Positions 54,679 through 64,000 of a stretch of DNA of 64,000 nt are shown piece after piece. Source of the DNA: Glebionis coronaria (taxonomy: Eukaryota > Streptophyta > Magnoliopsida > Asterales > Asteraceae); NCBI GenBank assembly GCA_025667525.1, contig CM046876.1, positions 533,808,038 to 533,872,037 of the forward strand, in the 5' to 3' direction. The translations under genes and the position numbers were made by a program. The notes beneath the pieces were generated by a model, which searched no databases, was not told the origin of the DNA, and worked only from the letters and a program-made list of their open reading frames with translations. The stretch's first letter is position 1, and each line of letters opens with the position of its first letter.

Positions 54679-55025
54679 AGGAACTTCTTACTTGATGCAT
54701 CCTCAGCCATATATTTGGCTTCCAAGGAATCCCAAAGTTCTTTACCAGATTCAGAATTTTGGTAAATATCAAATAAGGAATCAGACATACCATTGAGAAT
54801 AATACCACGACACACATAGTCGTCATTCTCCCATTTTCTCATTTTCCTCAGGTCCTCCAAGGTAGCATCATCACCACCATCAGGAATGGGAGTAGTCAGC
54901 ACATACACCACACTCATGGTAGAAAGAAGAAAGTGCATTTTCTTTTGCCATCTCCTGAAATCCACCCCTTCAAACTTATCCAGCTTGGAAAAGTTAGCCA
55001 CCATATGCTTCATTGCATCCGCCAT
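54679..55025 (-). pseudogene. Ty1/copia Gag N-terminus, interrupted by an LTR
   Basis: Minus-strand ATG at 55025 begins MADAMKHMVANFSKLDKFEG. Motifs typical of the copia Gag N-terminal (DUF4219/UBN2-like) region follow: FRRWQKKMHFLLSTM, LWDSLEAKYMAEDASSKKFL. After 115 residues the frame enters the Athila-like LTR at 54678 and ends. No continuation of the copia gag was found to the left, and no protease, integrase or RT. A relic of a different superfamily from the rest of the window. Confidence 0.85.
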
Positions 55026-55870
55026 TGATTATCATAAAATAGTTTACTTTGATTGTTGGGGTTTACTCGTCCCAACCAGGGTAAGATAATCAATCCTAGC
55101 TACGTACCACTGAATGGTTACCGGATATCACTTTGAATCGTGTGATCACTTTCCAAAGTAAATTATTTGACCCTAATGCCTGGGTATCACGAATATCTAC
55201 TTGAGATAAGACCAAATGATGTTAGTGATTTAGGCACAAATCTTTAACCCTTTTTCTTCTAAGTGTTTATGTTATGTGTCTTCCTCATGCAAGTGTTATC
55301 TCTTTGTATAGGGATACCATTCCTAAGAAGTAATTCAAGGTTAAAGGTGTTATGCGAATTAATAAGCCAATTAATCTCATAACTGCCTACATGAAAGCAT
55401 AGTGGTTACATGACCATAAACCTGGTCATCAAATCAATATTAAACCCCTCATAATTTGGTCAAAGATGTTACAAAGACATTTAGCTAAGTCAAGTGTTTA
55501 TCAGCATGTGGTTTATCAACAGGAGCAACTTCCTACTGATGAACTTTTCTTCATGCTGATAAACACTTTCCTCCTGCTCATAACCATCAACACAACCACT
55601 ATATTAAGTCCAGGAAGGTCAGGTGATTAATGGGTGTACACTCCGTACCTCCAAACCCATTTACAAGTATGACTCGCTCCCACAATTGCACTAAATTTCC
55701 AACACAACTCACAAGGCATTGGCCTTGTTTTAGAGTAAATAAAGCTTATCTCACTCCTATGAAAAAAAATGTTTTGCATAAACTCCATGAGCTAAAGATA
55801 CGAGATAACAAGATGTTAGTTACAACTTACCACTACATATATTACACATTTCTAATATGTTTAAACTTAT
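55026..55870. other. Unassigned stretch right of the copia gag
   Basis: Probably the leader or LTR side of the copia relic, but no tRNA-iMet primer site was seen. It contains a 15-bp inverted repeat, GTGTTTATCAGCATG (55494-55508) and its complement (55552-55566). The 80-codon frame at 55630-55872 has no recognisable feature. Confidence 0.5.
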
Positions 55871-55975
55871 AACCAATGTTTTAAAACCCGATTTTTTAGT
55901 CGAGTCAGCCAAGTCACCGGGCACCGGTTCAACTGGTTCGACCGGTTCGACCGCCGGGTCAAACCCGATTTATGA
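55871..55975. repeat. CCGGTT-rich tract, left
   Basis: ATGTTTTAAAACCCG, then ACCGGTTCAACTGGTTCGACCGGTTCG-like repeats and GGGTCAAACCCG. A similar tract lies at 57180-57325. Such tracts are common plant interspersed repeats. I could not define ends or a target duplication. Confidence 0.5.
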
Positions 55976-56271
55976 AAAACAATAAAATACGTATATAACA
56001 AACGTCAAACATAATCACTTTTCCATTTTGCAGGTAAGCTTAAAATATAGAACAAAGTTAATGCATTTACATAATGTAGTCAAACATAATTAACCAACAT
56101 CAATGTCTGTTACCTATTTATGTTAAATACTTAAATAGGGTTAATTGTCAATGTTGAACAAAATTACTCAAATATATGCGTTGAAATAAACGGGAGTAAT
56201 TGTTTGTGCTAAACAAAATAGGTAAGCAAATTATCCAAATTATTCAACAATATAAAAAAGTTACATACTTT

Positions 56272-56984
56272 GGTGCTGTTTGTTTATTAAGAGGCTCTGA
56301 ATCTGAATCTGATTCGCATATCTGAATCTGAGTATTTTGTAGAAATGTCTGAATCTGATTTCCATCTGAATCTGAATAAGTGGTTAAGAAACCTGAATCT
56401 GAATCAACTATAATTTTTATAAATTAAATATAATACGAGTGCATTCACACAAGAAAGAAAATTTATTAGATATAAAATAACCAAATTTATAATACGATTG
56501 ATTTAAAGCTCATGTGTGACTAAAATAAATGTGTCGAAATTTAAATCTATCTTTAACTGAACCGATCCTTCAAGAGCAAAATATGAATCATCACAAATTA
56601 TAAACTCTTTATCTAGCAAAATACGTGCAATGATTATATAAGACAAAGGTGCAACAAGAAAAGAATAAAAAATAACACCAAAATAGATGATATATAACAA
56701 AAAAAATAAACAAAAACAAAAAAAAAAAGTAACAAAAATTAAGAAAAAAAAAATGACATTAAGAGGTGTTAAGACAGCCCCTCTACATCTAGTTCAATCA
56801 GACGTTTATGCCTCTTACTACCTCTTAATGATCAGAAAAAAACAAACGCTCTAAACACTGGTTGCATCTTACTGCCTCTGAATGAAATGACAAAACCAAA
56901 CAAATGACTTAAATGTCTGACTGCATCTGACTCTGTCAGATTAAGATATTGTTAAGAGACATTTCTTAAAAAACAAACACCACC
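56272..56984. mobile_element. 713-bp non-autonomous DNA transposon (MITE-like)
   Basis: Terminal inverted repeats GGTGCTGTTTGTTTATTAAG and, from the other end, GGTGGTGTTTGTTTTTTAAG agree at 18 of 20 positions. The interior has repeated CTGAATCTGAAT words at the left and matching CAGATTAAGA-type words near the right end, and no coding. The superfamily is unclear because no convincing target duplication was found. Confidence 0.65.
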
Positions 56985-57179
56985 TTCCTCACACGATTCT
57001 AATTTGTGGATAGAGTAAGTCAAATGATTGTAAACTTGTGAAATGGGTTAATCATTAATGATACCTTTTAGAGGGAAAATGAAAGGATCAGCGGGGATTG
57101 AGGAAATGAAAGTTTTTGACATCAATTTATTGGGAAAGTATATTTATCTTATTAATTCAACTAAAAATACCACAACCTT

Positions 57180-57325
57180 TTTTGACCCGGTCGAATTTTT
57201 AAAACCGGTTCAACCCGGTTCGTTGAAAACCGGCCGGTTTAATCCGGTTTCGAATATGTCAAAAAACCGTTCACATCTGGACCGGTATCTCAACCGGTTT
57301 CTGATTGAACCGGCCGGTTCAACTA
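57180..57325. repeat. CCGGTT-rich tract directly upstream of the FatA promoter
   Basis: Many AACCGGTT and CCGGCCGG words, e.g. ACCGGTTCAACCCGGTTCG, ending about 25 bases before the TATA box. Short frames here are a by-product of the repeat. Confidence 0.6.
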
Positions 57326-57349
57326 AACATTCACATTGTCTCCATCGAT

Positions 57350-57359
57350 ATATAAATAC
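57350..57359 (+). promoter_or_regulatory. TATA box of FatA
   Basis: TATATAAATA, 80 bases before the ATG at 57439 and spaced for a leader of about 50 bases. Confidence 0.65.
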
Positions 57360-57438
57360 CTTTGTCTGTCCTTCCCGCTTAACCACCAAAAGAAATAAGT
57401 GGACATTGACATCCCAAACCAACCCATAAACAAAAGCC

Positions 57439-60400
57439 ATGACATCAGCTCCAGCAACCACCAATGCCATCACTAAACACGGCATTAATCCCTTAACTCA
57501 CTCCCTATCCATCTTTGCGACCATTCGCAGGAGAAACTGTGTTTTGTTGCGTAGTCAGTCATTCAGAAGAGCTGGGCTGGTAATGTCGTGTACGCAGCAG
57601 CCTAATGGTGTTACGGTTGGTTTAGCGGAGGAGAGGAGCTTGGCCGAGAGGTTAAGGTTGGGAGGGTTGACAGAGGATGAGTTGTCGTATAAGGAGAAGT
57701 TTATAGTAAGGTGTTATGAAGTTGGGATTAATAAGACTGCTACTGTTGAAACCATTGCTAACTTGTTGCAGGTTAAATTATACTGTTATCATATTTGAGC
57801 TACTTTTTTGTTTTCTCTGAAGTCGTTGTATTGTTTTATTGTGTTCATTGAGTAATTAAATGATGCTGCAACTTTATATACCAAAAGGTTACTTTGTAAG
57901 AAGGGCAAATGACTTAAAAATGCATCTAACTTGACACTTTTTTGCGTTTTGTGTAGCCATCTTTTTTCTTTCTCATTATGGTCATCAAACTTTCAAAAAT
58001 CGATCATCCTGTGTATTTTGTGACCATTTTACCCTTAGTTTTTCAAAATTTTGAAGGGTAAAATGATCATTTTACATGGTAAAATAGTGACAAAATACAC
58101 ACAATGATCGACTTTTAAAAGTTTGATGACCATAATGGGAAAGAAAAAAGATGGGTACACAGAACGCAAAAAAGTGTCAAGTTAAATGAATTTTTAAGTC
58201 ATTAGCCCTTGTAAGAAAATGTATTTGTAACCACCTGGTTTGTAGCCTAGTGCAGGGGCGGAGCTAGGGGTTTCCCGGGATGCACGGACCCGATGAAATT
58301 TTGTCGTGTAGTTTATATATTTGCTAAAATCTCAGTTTTATCAAAATAAACCCGGTCAAAATAATATGTGTTATATAAATACTCGTATTAAAAATTTTAT
58401 GCACCTTATGCTTTTATGTTCTGATACCCAAGTGACCCATCATTCATCAATCAACCGGTTGTATGTTCAAGTCCGAATGTAGACAAGTATTAAAGAAGTA
58501 TAGAGCAGGTTGTCTGTGATCTTGCCCTTAAAAAATGAATTAATTATAATTCTAATGTAAAAAAAGTAGAAAAGAAAAGTGATATCATGGCAAAAAGAAA
58601 ATACCCTTGTTGATATATGTCAAATTAAGGGTGTGTTTGGTATGAAGAAAAAAATGTAAAGAAATGAAAGTAACTCCAATTCGCTTGTTTGGTATGTCAA
58701 GGAAATAAAAAGGCGGAGACTTTAATCCCCTTCCCAATTCTCTGTACTCTGTAGTGCAAATTTTTGTATCTTTAATTCCATCTTATTTTGAGTGGAAATC
58801 ATTGTCTTATGATTTTAGAAAGTGACAAAAATTAATGAGTTGGGCTTTACAAAAACTATACAGCTCGTTCTTTTTAGAAAAAAACTGTTTTAGCTAACTA
58901 TAATAATTCGTCTTTTATAAAAAAAGGATTTTTTTTACTTGTTACATATTTTTTTATTAATTGCAAAATAAAAATTTCAAGTTGTTATTATTTCTTAGAA
59001 TGTAATTTATTTATTTGTAAAACATTAAATAACCTATAGAATAATATAAATTAAAATTCTCTAAGGTCAATTCTCTGTGGTCGTCAAACGAAAGAATAAC
59101 AAAAAATTCTCAACCAATTTCATTTCTCTCAATTCTATTCTTTGCTTCATTTCTAATTTTTAAAATTCTCTCTACCAAACGTACCTTAGGAAATCAGTCA
59201 ATGCACATCTTCCATTTTATTGGAATTCACCGAAGATTTTGGTATTAGAAATTAGTATATGACCCAACGAGGCAACGACTTAGGTGGTTCGGTCCCCTTA
59301 CGCTTAATCCACAGACAAGAATCAAGCCTTAATGAATACATTTAGTAGTATTTCTTACAATTTATTGACATATTGTAGGAGGTTGGAGGTAATCATGCTC
59401 AGTGTGTTGGATTTTCAACTGATGGGTTTGCCACTACAACCACGATGAGAAAACTGCATCTCATATGGGTGACTGCTCGAATGCATATTGAAATTTACAG
59501 ATACCCCACTTGGTATTTCCCTTACTGCTCTAGTGTCTTTTTTGGGAATAAGTTATCTAATTTGAAATGTCAGTTGTCTTTACCATGTTGGCAAATCTAA
59601 TGACCAATAGGAGTGACGTGATTGAAGTCGAGACCTGGTGCCAAAACGAAGGTAGGATTGGGACTAGACGTGATTGGATCCTGAAAGACTATGCCAATGG
59701 TGAGGTCATTGGGAGGGCTACGAGGTGAATTACATAATGTTTTTTTTTCTTTCTAGTCCTGCATACTATCTTCGAATATAAATCATATGTTATGATGAGG
59801 GTATAACAATAACGTAGTGAAAATAAATATGCTTATCCATCTTGATGAATCTCTTAAAAGTTGTAGCATTTGTTTGTCAGTCTTAGAGGTGTTTTTGCCC
59901 AATTGGGACTGTACTTTCTTTCAGTCGGCTCAAACAAGTTGTATTTAAAACTTAGCCGAAAGGGTAACTAGCCAAACTTGTTAAAAGTCGCAGTCAATAT
60001 CAATGCATACAGTATCCTAAATTGTTACTGTAATTCAAATATTGATCTTTTACTGTGATAAAGTTGTTTCCGTAGATACTGAATGCACTAGCTATTTGTA
60101 AGATATGCTAAAGTGTTTGTGGGACAACCCGACCCATTGTTACACATACTCATAAGTGACCTTTTTCAACCTGAACCCATCTTGCCATCTCTAATACTCA
60201 GTTATATAAATATATTACAGATCGGCAAGTTAACAATAAGCCCCTGTACTTGGAAAGTAGTTTGCAGAGGAGGAAGAGCCGGGAATTAAACTTTTGATGT
60301 TTGTCACACATAATAGCTTCACCATGTTTAACCATTCTACGTTTTTTATGACGTCTATTAATAGGTTTTAAAATGAAGATATTGGCCACAAATGTTAATT

Positions 60401-61307
60401 GGACTATTCTTTCTGTTAATTGCTGTACACATAAATTATAAATTGATGTTCAGTTAAACCTGCAGTAAATGGGTAATGATGAACGAAGTTACCAGAAGAC
60501 TCCAAAAAGTCAGTGATGACGTGAGAGATGAATATTTAGTTTTTTGTCCAAAGGCATTGAGGTATATCTTCATCTCGACAAATATATATTTCCTGAAGAT
60601 GTTTACACCTTCTGAAAACATGTGTTGGATAACTGTCATGAAATACGTATATCTTTGAACTCGCATACGCTTTCAGGTTAGCATTTCCTGAAGAGAATAA
60701 CAATAGCCTGAAGAAAATAGGGAAACTGGAAGATCCAGCTGAGTATTCGAAGCTAGGACTTGTGGTAAGACCACATTTTGACCCTGTACAAGCTCTAATG
60801 TCTCGAGATAACTATTTAAGTATTAACAATCCTTCACAATAAACAGCCAAGAAGAGCTGATCTGGATATGAACAAGCACGTCAACAATGTTACCTACATT
60901 GGATGGGTTCTTGAGGTTAGTCAAACTATTTGTATCCCATCTGTTTTTATCATTTTGCTGAACACAGTTTTTCACCTTTGTAAACATGCTTACAAAACGG
61001 TTGCATAGTTGTCATTTTAGCATGCTGATTTATTTCTTCTATACAACAGAGCATTCCACAAGAAGTCATCGATACTCATGAACTGCAAAGTATAACCTTA
61101 GATTATAGACGTGAATGCCAGCATGACGACATAGTCGATTCTCTCACCACCCCAGAACCATTCAATGTTTCAAGCAACGGATCCATTGCTTCCGAGCAAG
61201 ATGGAGAAAACTTGAGTAAATTCTTGCATTTACTGAGATCATCTAGCGACGGTCTTGAAATTAACAGATGTCGCACTGAATGGCGAAAGAAGCCAGTGAA
61301 AAGATGA
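57439..61307 (+). CDS. FATA: Acyl-ACP thioesterase, FatA type (oleoyl-ACP hydrolase), 7 exons
   Basis: Exons 57439-57771, 59379-59512, 59611-59724, 60466-60561, 60677-60764, 60847-60915, 61050-61307. All introns are GT-AG and the phases join to one 363-residue frame, the usual FatA length. Residues 1-60 are Ser/Thr/Arg-rich and lack acidic residues, a plastid transit peptide. Family motifs: LGGLTEDELSYKEKF, CYEVGINKTATVETIANLLQ, VGFSTDGFATT and LIWVTARMHIEIYRYPTW. Hotdog-fold catalytic residues are Asn264 and His266 (DMNKHVNNVTYIGW) and Cys301 (RRECQHDD). It releases 18:1 fatty acid from acyl carrier protein in the plastid stroma, ending plastid fatty acid synthesis. WVMMNEVTRRLQK has EV where QD is usual, near a conserved surface. 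No stop or frameshift, so it looks functional. Intron 1 (1.6 kb) holds two MITEs. Confidence 0.95.
57903..58208. mobile_element. 306-bp foldback MITE, Mutator-like, in FatA intron 1
   Basis: Left and right halves are inverted copies along almost their whole length (about 150 bp each): GGGCAAATGACTTAAAAATG against GGGCTAATGACTTAAAAATT. Flanked by a perfect 9-bp duplication TTGTAAGAA (57894-57902, 58209-58217), the Mutator size. No coding capacity. Its transcript within the intron would fold into one long hairpin. Confidence 0.88.
58252..58560. other. Degenerate repeat-like stretch in FatA intron 1
   Basis: Starts CAGGGGCGGAGCTAGGGG, a sequence common at one end of dispersed plant repeats, and contains CAACCGGTTGTATGTTCAAG. 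No second terminus or target duplication was found. No coding. Confidence 0.35.
58628..59185. mobile_element. 558-bp Tourist/Harbinger-like MITE in FatA intron 1
   Basis: Left end AGGGTGTGTTTGGTA, right end TACCAAACGTACC, with TTA on both sides (58625-58627, 59186-59188), the Harbinger target. The interior is AT-rich and non-coding. Confidence 0.6.
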
Positions 61308-61793
61308 GCATAAAATGTTCTTTCTATCTTTCGTTTGATTATTCTTTTGGTTTCCCCACTTTGTGTATGTTATATTGTGAATTTAGATTGCTTTCCACTG
61401 AAGTAATGCTGAATTTCGTAAGGTTGTTATGGCCATATGGGATGTAGTGCCTGCTAGATGGATATGTGAAGCATGGATGATTGTTTTAGTATTGTCTTTA
61501 ATATGATACAGTATATTTTCATTCCAAGGCAGTTCTCAAGAAATTCCTAGATTCATCTAACTATATGACAAGTCATATTAGCTCACATTGTATAACTTCC
61601 TAAGGAAACTTTGAAATTGACGAATAAGTTTTGAATTGCAAAAAATATAACCCCCTTCAACCAATAATATGAGATTTTGCATTGTTGTACTCGAAATCAT
61701 ATTAGCTCAATCTTGGACTTGCTTTTGCTATTTAAGGATGTGATAAATAGATAAAGAGCCATTAGAGTGTTTGCAAAATTTATACTTTTATAA
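61308..61793 (+). other. FatA 3' untranslated region and flank
   Basis: Begins directly after the TGA. Several AATATGATA and ATAAAATG words could serve polyadenylation but none is decisive. No other feature seen. Confidence 0.5.
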
Positions 61794-62845
61794 GGAGTAA
61801 AATGCATACATGATCACTGTGGTATGTCATTTTTGCATATATCCTATCTCGTGTTTTGAAACTACAAGCACCATACCTGTGGGCAAAGTTTGAGTCTATT
61901 TTAATACTTTGACCTAACGGAACAAACGTTTTGATCGTTACTATGATTTAACAAAAGGTCAAAATTGTCTTTTCTTTTGTTTTTTTTAAGAATTAAAGTT
62001 TATAAATTCTTTACAAATGAATTGCAGAAGCCCGATCCATAATAACAAGCCCTAAACTACCTCATTAACCTTTTTTTTATCTAATTACAACTGACAATTT
62101 GTATAACCTAATTCATGTACGGCATTGAAATATTTTTCCTTTTTACATATTCATTCATTATATATCTTTTATGTGAAGAAGTTTATTCCTTGTTTTGGTT
62201 TAACATATTCTGTTTATTGTAACAAGCTTATTCCTTTTGTACAATTATCATGTGTTCATTAGACATACTGACTAGATCAGTGACGTTAATGTAACATAGA
62301 CATATAGATTTGTTGTTTTTGAAAAATAAATACTGTTGATCATAGAGATTGTAACCTTGATGACATTAGTCAAGTTTCCAATCACCATGTCCGTGTATTG
62401 TCTATCCGTAAACGTACTGCTGTAGATACTGAGATTGCTGATAGAAAAGGTTATGTAGTCATTGTACCGTACCGACACTGTTTTCGTTTTACCGGATTTC
62501 TTCCCGACTTGATTTTGATGTCCCGTTCCCGGAACCATATCTTACACCGGTTCTGGTGTTGGTTCCGGTACCGGTTCCGATACACTGTACTAGAATGGGT
62601 AAATTTGACTTGTTTGTATGCAGAAGATACCATTTCATTCAGCTACACTTTCTATGAAAAGAAAGAAAAGACAATTTTGCCCTTTTGTTAAATCCTAGTA
62701 ACGGTTAAAACATATGTTTCGTTAGGTCAAGGTATCAAAATGGACTCAAACTTTGCTCACAGGTATGGTGCTTGTAGTTTCAAAACACGAGGTAGGATAT
62801 ATGTAAAAATGACATACCACAGTGACCATATCTGCATTTTACTCC
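61794..62845. mobile_element. 1.05-kb element with long terminal inverted repeats
   Basis: About 185 bp at each end are inverted copies (GGAGTAAAATGCA... and, from the right, GGAGTAAAATGCAG...). Flanked by TTTTATAA on both sides (61786-61793, 62846-62853). Long arms and an 8-9-bp duplication suggest a non-autonomous Mutator-like element. The interior shows no transposase; the frame at 62398-62691 has no recognisable domain and overlaps another on the other strand. Confidence 0.8.
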
Positions 62846-63355
62846 TTTTATAAGTTATCATCGTATCACATCTTGCATCCAGGTACTCTTATAAATCACA
62901 TATATTTGGCCAGTTTCTTTACACAGAACTGTTTATACACGACTTTAGCAAAACATAATCACAAACACCCCCTAAAAGGCTAAAATTTTAGAATCTACAC
63001 TTATTGCAGTTAAACAAATCTAATTAAGCGAACTAAAAACAAAGCATGCGCAAAGCAATTACACACAAAGCACAAGAATGAAGTCCAATCACATAACTAT
63101 CAACAAAAATCTTGCAAAAAAATCTTTACAATAATTAATTTAAGTAAACTTACATTAGAAAGAATCAATGAACATACTCCTTGTTTCTATCCCATTGGTT
63201 ACAAGCTTCCATAACTCTTTAAAACCAATCAAGCACTCAAATTTTGCTCATTTTTAATGGGTTTTGCCCCAATTAAACAAAAAGATTATAAAGTTTCAAT
63301 CTTTGGGTCTTATAACCTAGTTAGAGTAATAGCAGCATAATTCTTCGAGTTCATT
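62846..63355. other. Intergenic stretch between convergent genes
   Basis: AT-rich. Probably includes the 3' untranslated region of the minus-strand gene ending at 63356. No other feature seen. Confidence 0.4.
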
Positions 63356-63669
63356 CTAAGTTGTGCCACAATGATCCCATACAGCCATCTGTAGTGCACC
63401 TGCACGTTCCTGTAGACCATACCAAAAACCAAATCGTCTTAGCAATTACTATACTAAATTTGGATTAAACGGGCCATCTTAGTAGTGTTGGAATGAGTGA
63501 CAAAATAGATCTCATTCCAGACTTATCACATACTAACAAGATACTATACTACCTACTAAACACTGTAAGAGTATCAAAACAAACACCATGATGATAAGCC
63601 ATATCAGCATTAGCTTGAATCAACAACATAACCTCGTCAATTGTTGATGCAAAAGTTGGTTGATCCTTG
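63356..63669 (-). CDS. Last two exons of an unidentified minus-strand gene
   Basis: Exon 63564-63669 (106 nt) reads DQPTFASTIDEVMLLIQANA and then DMAYHHGVCFDTLT. A GT-AG intron (63410-63563, donor GTGTTT, acceptor GGTCTACAG) leads in phase 0 to the final exon 63356-63409 (ERAGALQMAVWDHCGTT, stop at 63358-63356). Frames, phase and a balanced residue composition support real coding; the upstream acceptor CTAG before 63669 is weaker. Upstream exons are beyond the LTR-like segment at 63670-64000 or outside the window. I do not recognise the family. The gene is convergent with FatA. Confidence 0.5.
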
Positions 63670-64000
63670 CTAGACCCGAATTAGGCTTAATTCGGGTTGG
63701 CTGGGCTCCGGCTCCTGCACCAAGTGAATTGTTTGGTTGGGATCCTGCACACTAAACAACACGCGTTAAGCTTACCGTGGGAGGGTTACCCACGATTAGA
63801 CTCCAGCGTGAGAGTAAGTAATCGATTTAGGGTTTATATAAGTTTAGAGTATGAATCGTAATACCTTTGTGGAACCTTGGGGGTTCCTTTTATAGGCAGT
63901 GAAACCCTAGTGGGCTTTCACTGATGCTTCGGCCCCAAAGATGAGATAATCACCAGAATTTAGAATGATTGTTATCTTCTAATTTTGGTAGTGAATATCC
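63670..64000 (-). other. LTR-like or promoter-like segment upstream of the minus-strand exons
   Basis: On the minus strand it has CCTATAAAAGGAACCCCC (TATA at 63894-63887) and GGAACC/GGTTCC around it. It ends near a 10-bp hairpin ACCCGAATTA/TAATTCGGGT (63674-63697). Composition and layout resemble the end of an LTR inserted in an intron, but only one end is visible, so a true promoter cannot be excluded. Confidence 0.35.

Noticed and set aside
55494..55566. MicroRNA precursor at the 15-bp inverted repeat
   Set aside because: The stem is only 15 bp and the 43-base interior does not pair further; too short for a plant precursor.
55871..57325. The two CCGGTT tracts as the termini of one transposon
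   Set aside because: They are similar in words but do not align as terminal inverted repeats, and no flanking duplication was found.
57058..57485. Frames on both strands over the FatA upstream region
   Set aside because: Created by the CCGGTT repeat; they overlap the promoter and have no recognisable domain.
62398..62691. 97-codon frame inside the long-TIR element
   Set aside because: Arg/Tyr/Phe-rich low-complexity product of GGTTCCGG-type sequence, no transposase features, opposed by a similar frame.

Overview
This is a plant nuclear window. It holds one recognisable intact protein-coding gene (a plastid acyl-ACP thioesterase, FatA type, seven exons at 57439-61307), the 3' exons of a convergent minus-strand gene at the right edge, and about 51 kb of LTR retrotransposons nested inside one another. 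Spliced FatA, tRNA-Asp- and tRNA-iMet-primed Ty3 elements and MITEs point to a eudicot. The gag style (CGGPHSY knuckle, poly-Asn N-terminus, FDPG tail) resembles Asteraceae elements; that family-level guess is inference.

Layout. E1 (1-23355, left end outside the window) is an Athila-type element with 3.8-kb LTRs and gag plus protease but no polymerase. Its left LTR was split by an 11.1-kb Tekay/chromovirus element (2475-13560, target duplication ACACA). E1 itself sits in the 3' untranslated part of an older relative, E2, visible as 23356-24706, 33756-34193 and its right LTR (34194-35542 plus 46388-48769). E2 was hit twice more: by E3 (24707-33750, duplication TTACA, gag-pro only, LTRs with no difference seen) and by E4 (35543-46382, duplication CTAGC, almost intact gag-pro-RT-RH-INT). 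A solo LTR (48771-51403, duplication ATCAG) landed on the E2 right edge. Right of it lie the tail of another LTR (51409-51941), a minus-strand Athila-like LTR (51942-54678) and the Ty1/copia gag it interrupts (54679-55025). From 55.8 kb on the sequence is gene space with small DNA transposons in and around FatA.

How the parts may work together. E1 and E3 keep cis signals (LTR, primer site, polypurine tract, 3' structures) plus Gag-protease, but have lost RT, RNase H and integrase, so they must have moved using enzymes supplied in trans. E4 is the only pol-bearing relative here and itself carries a gag frameshift and a lost RNase H aspartate. Across E1-E4 the coding parts and non-coding signals diverge between subfamilies, yet several RNA hairpins keep their pairing. 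Those conserved structures, three candidate introns inside the Tekay gag, and paired TTCCGA motif arrays in the E3 and E4 LTRs are the most interesting signals in the window.
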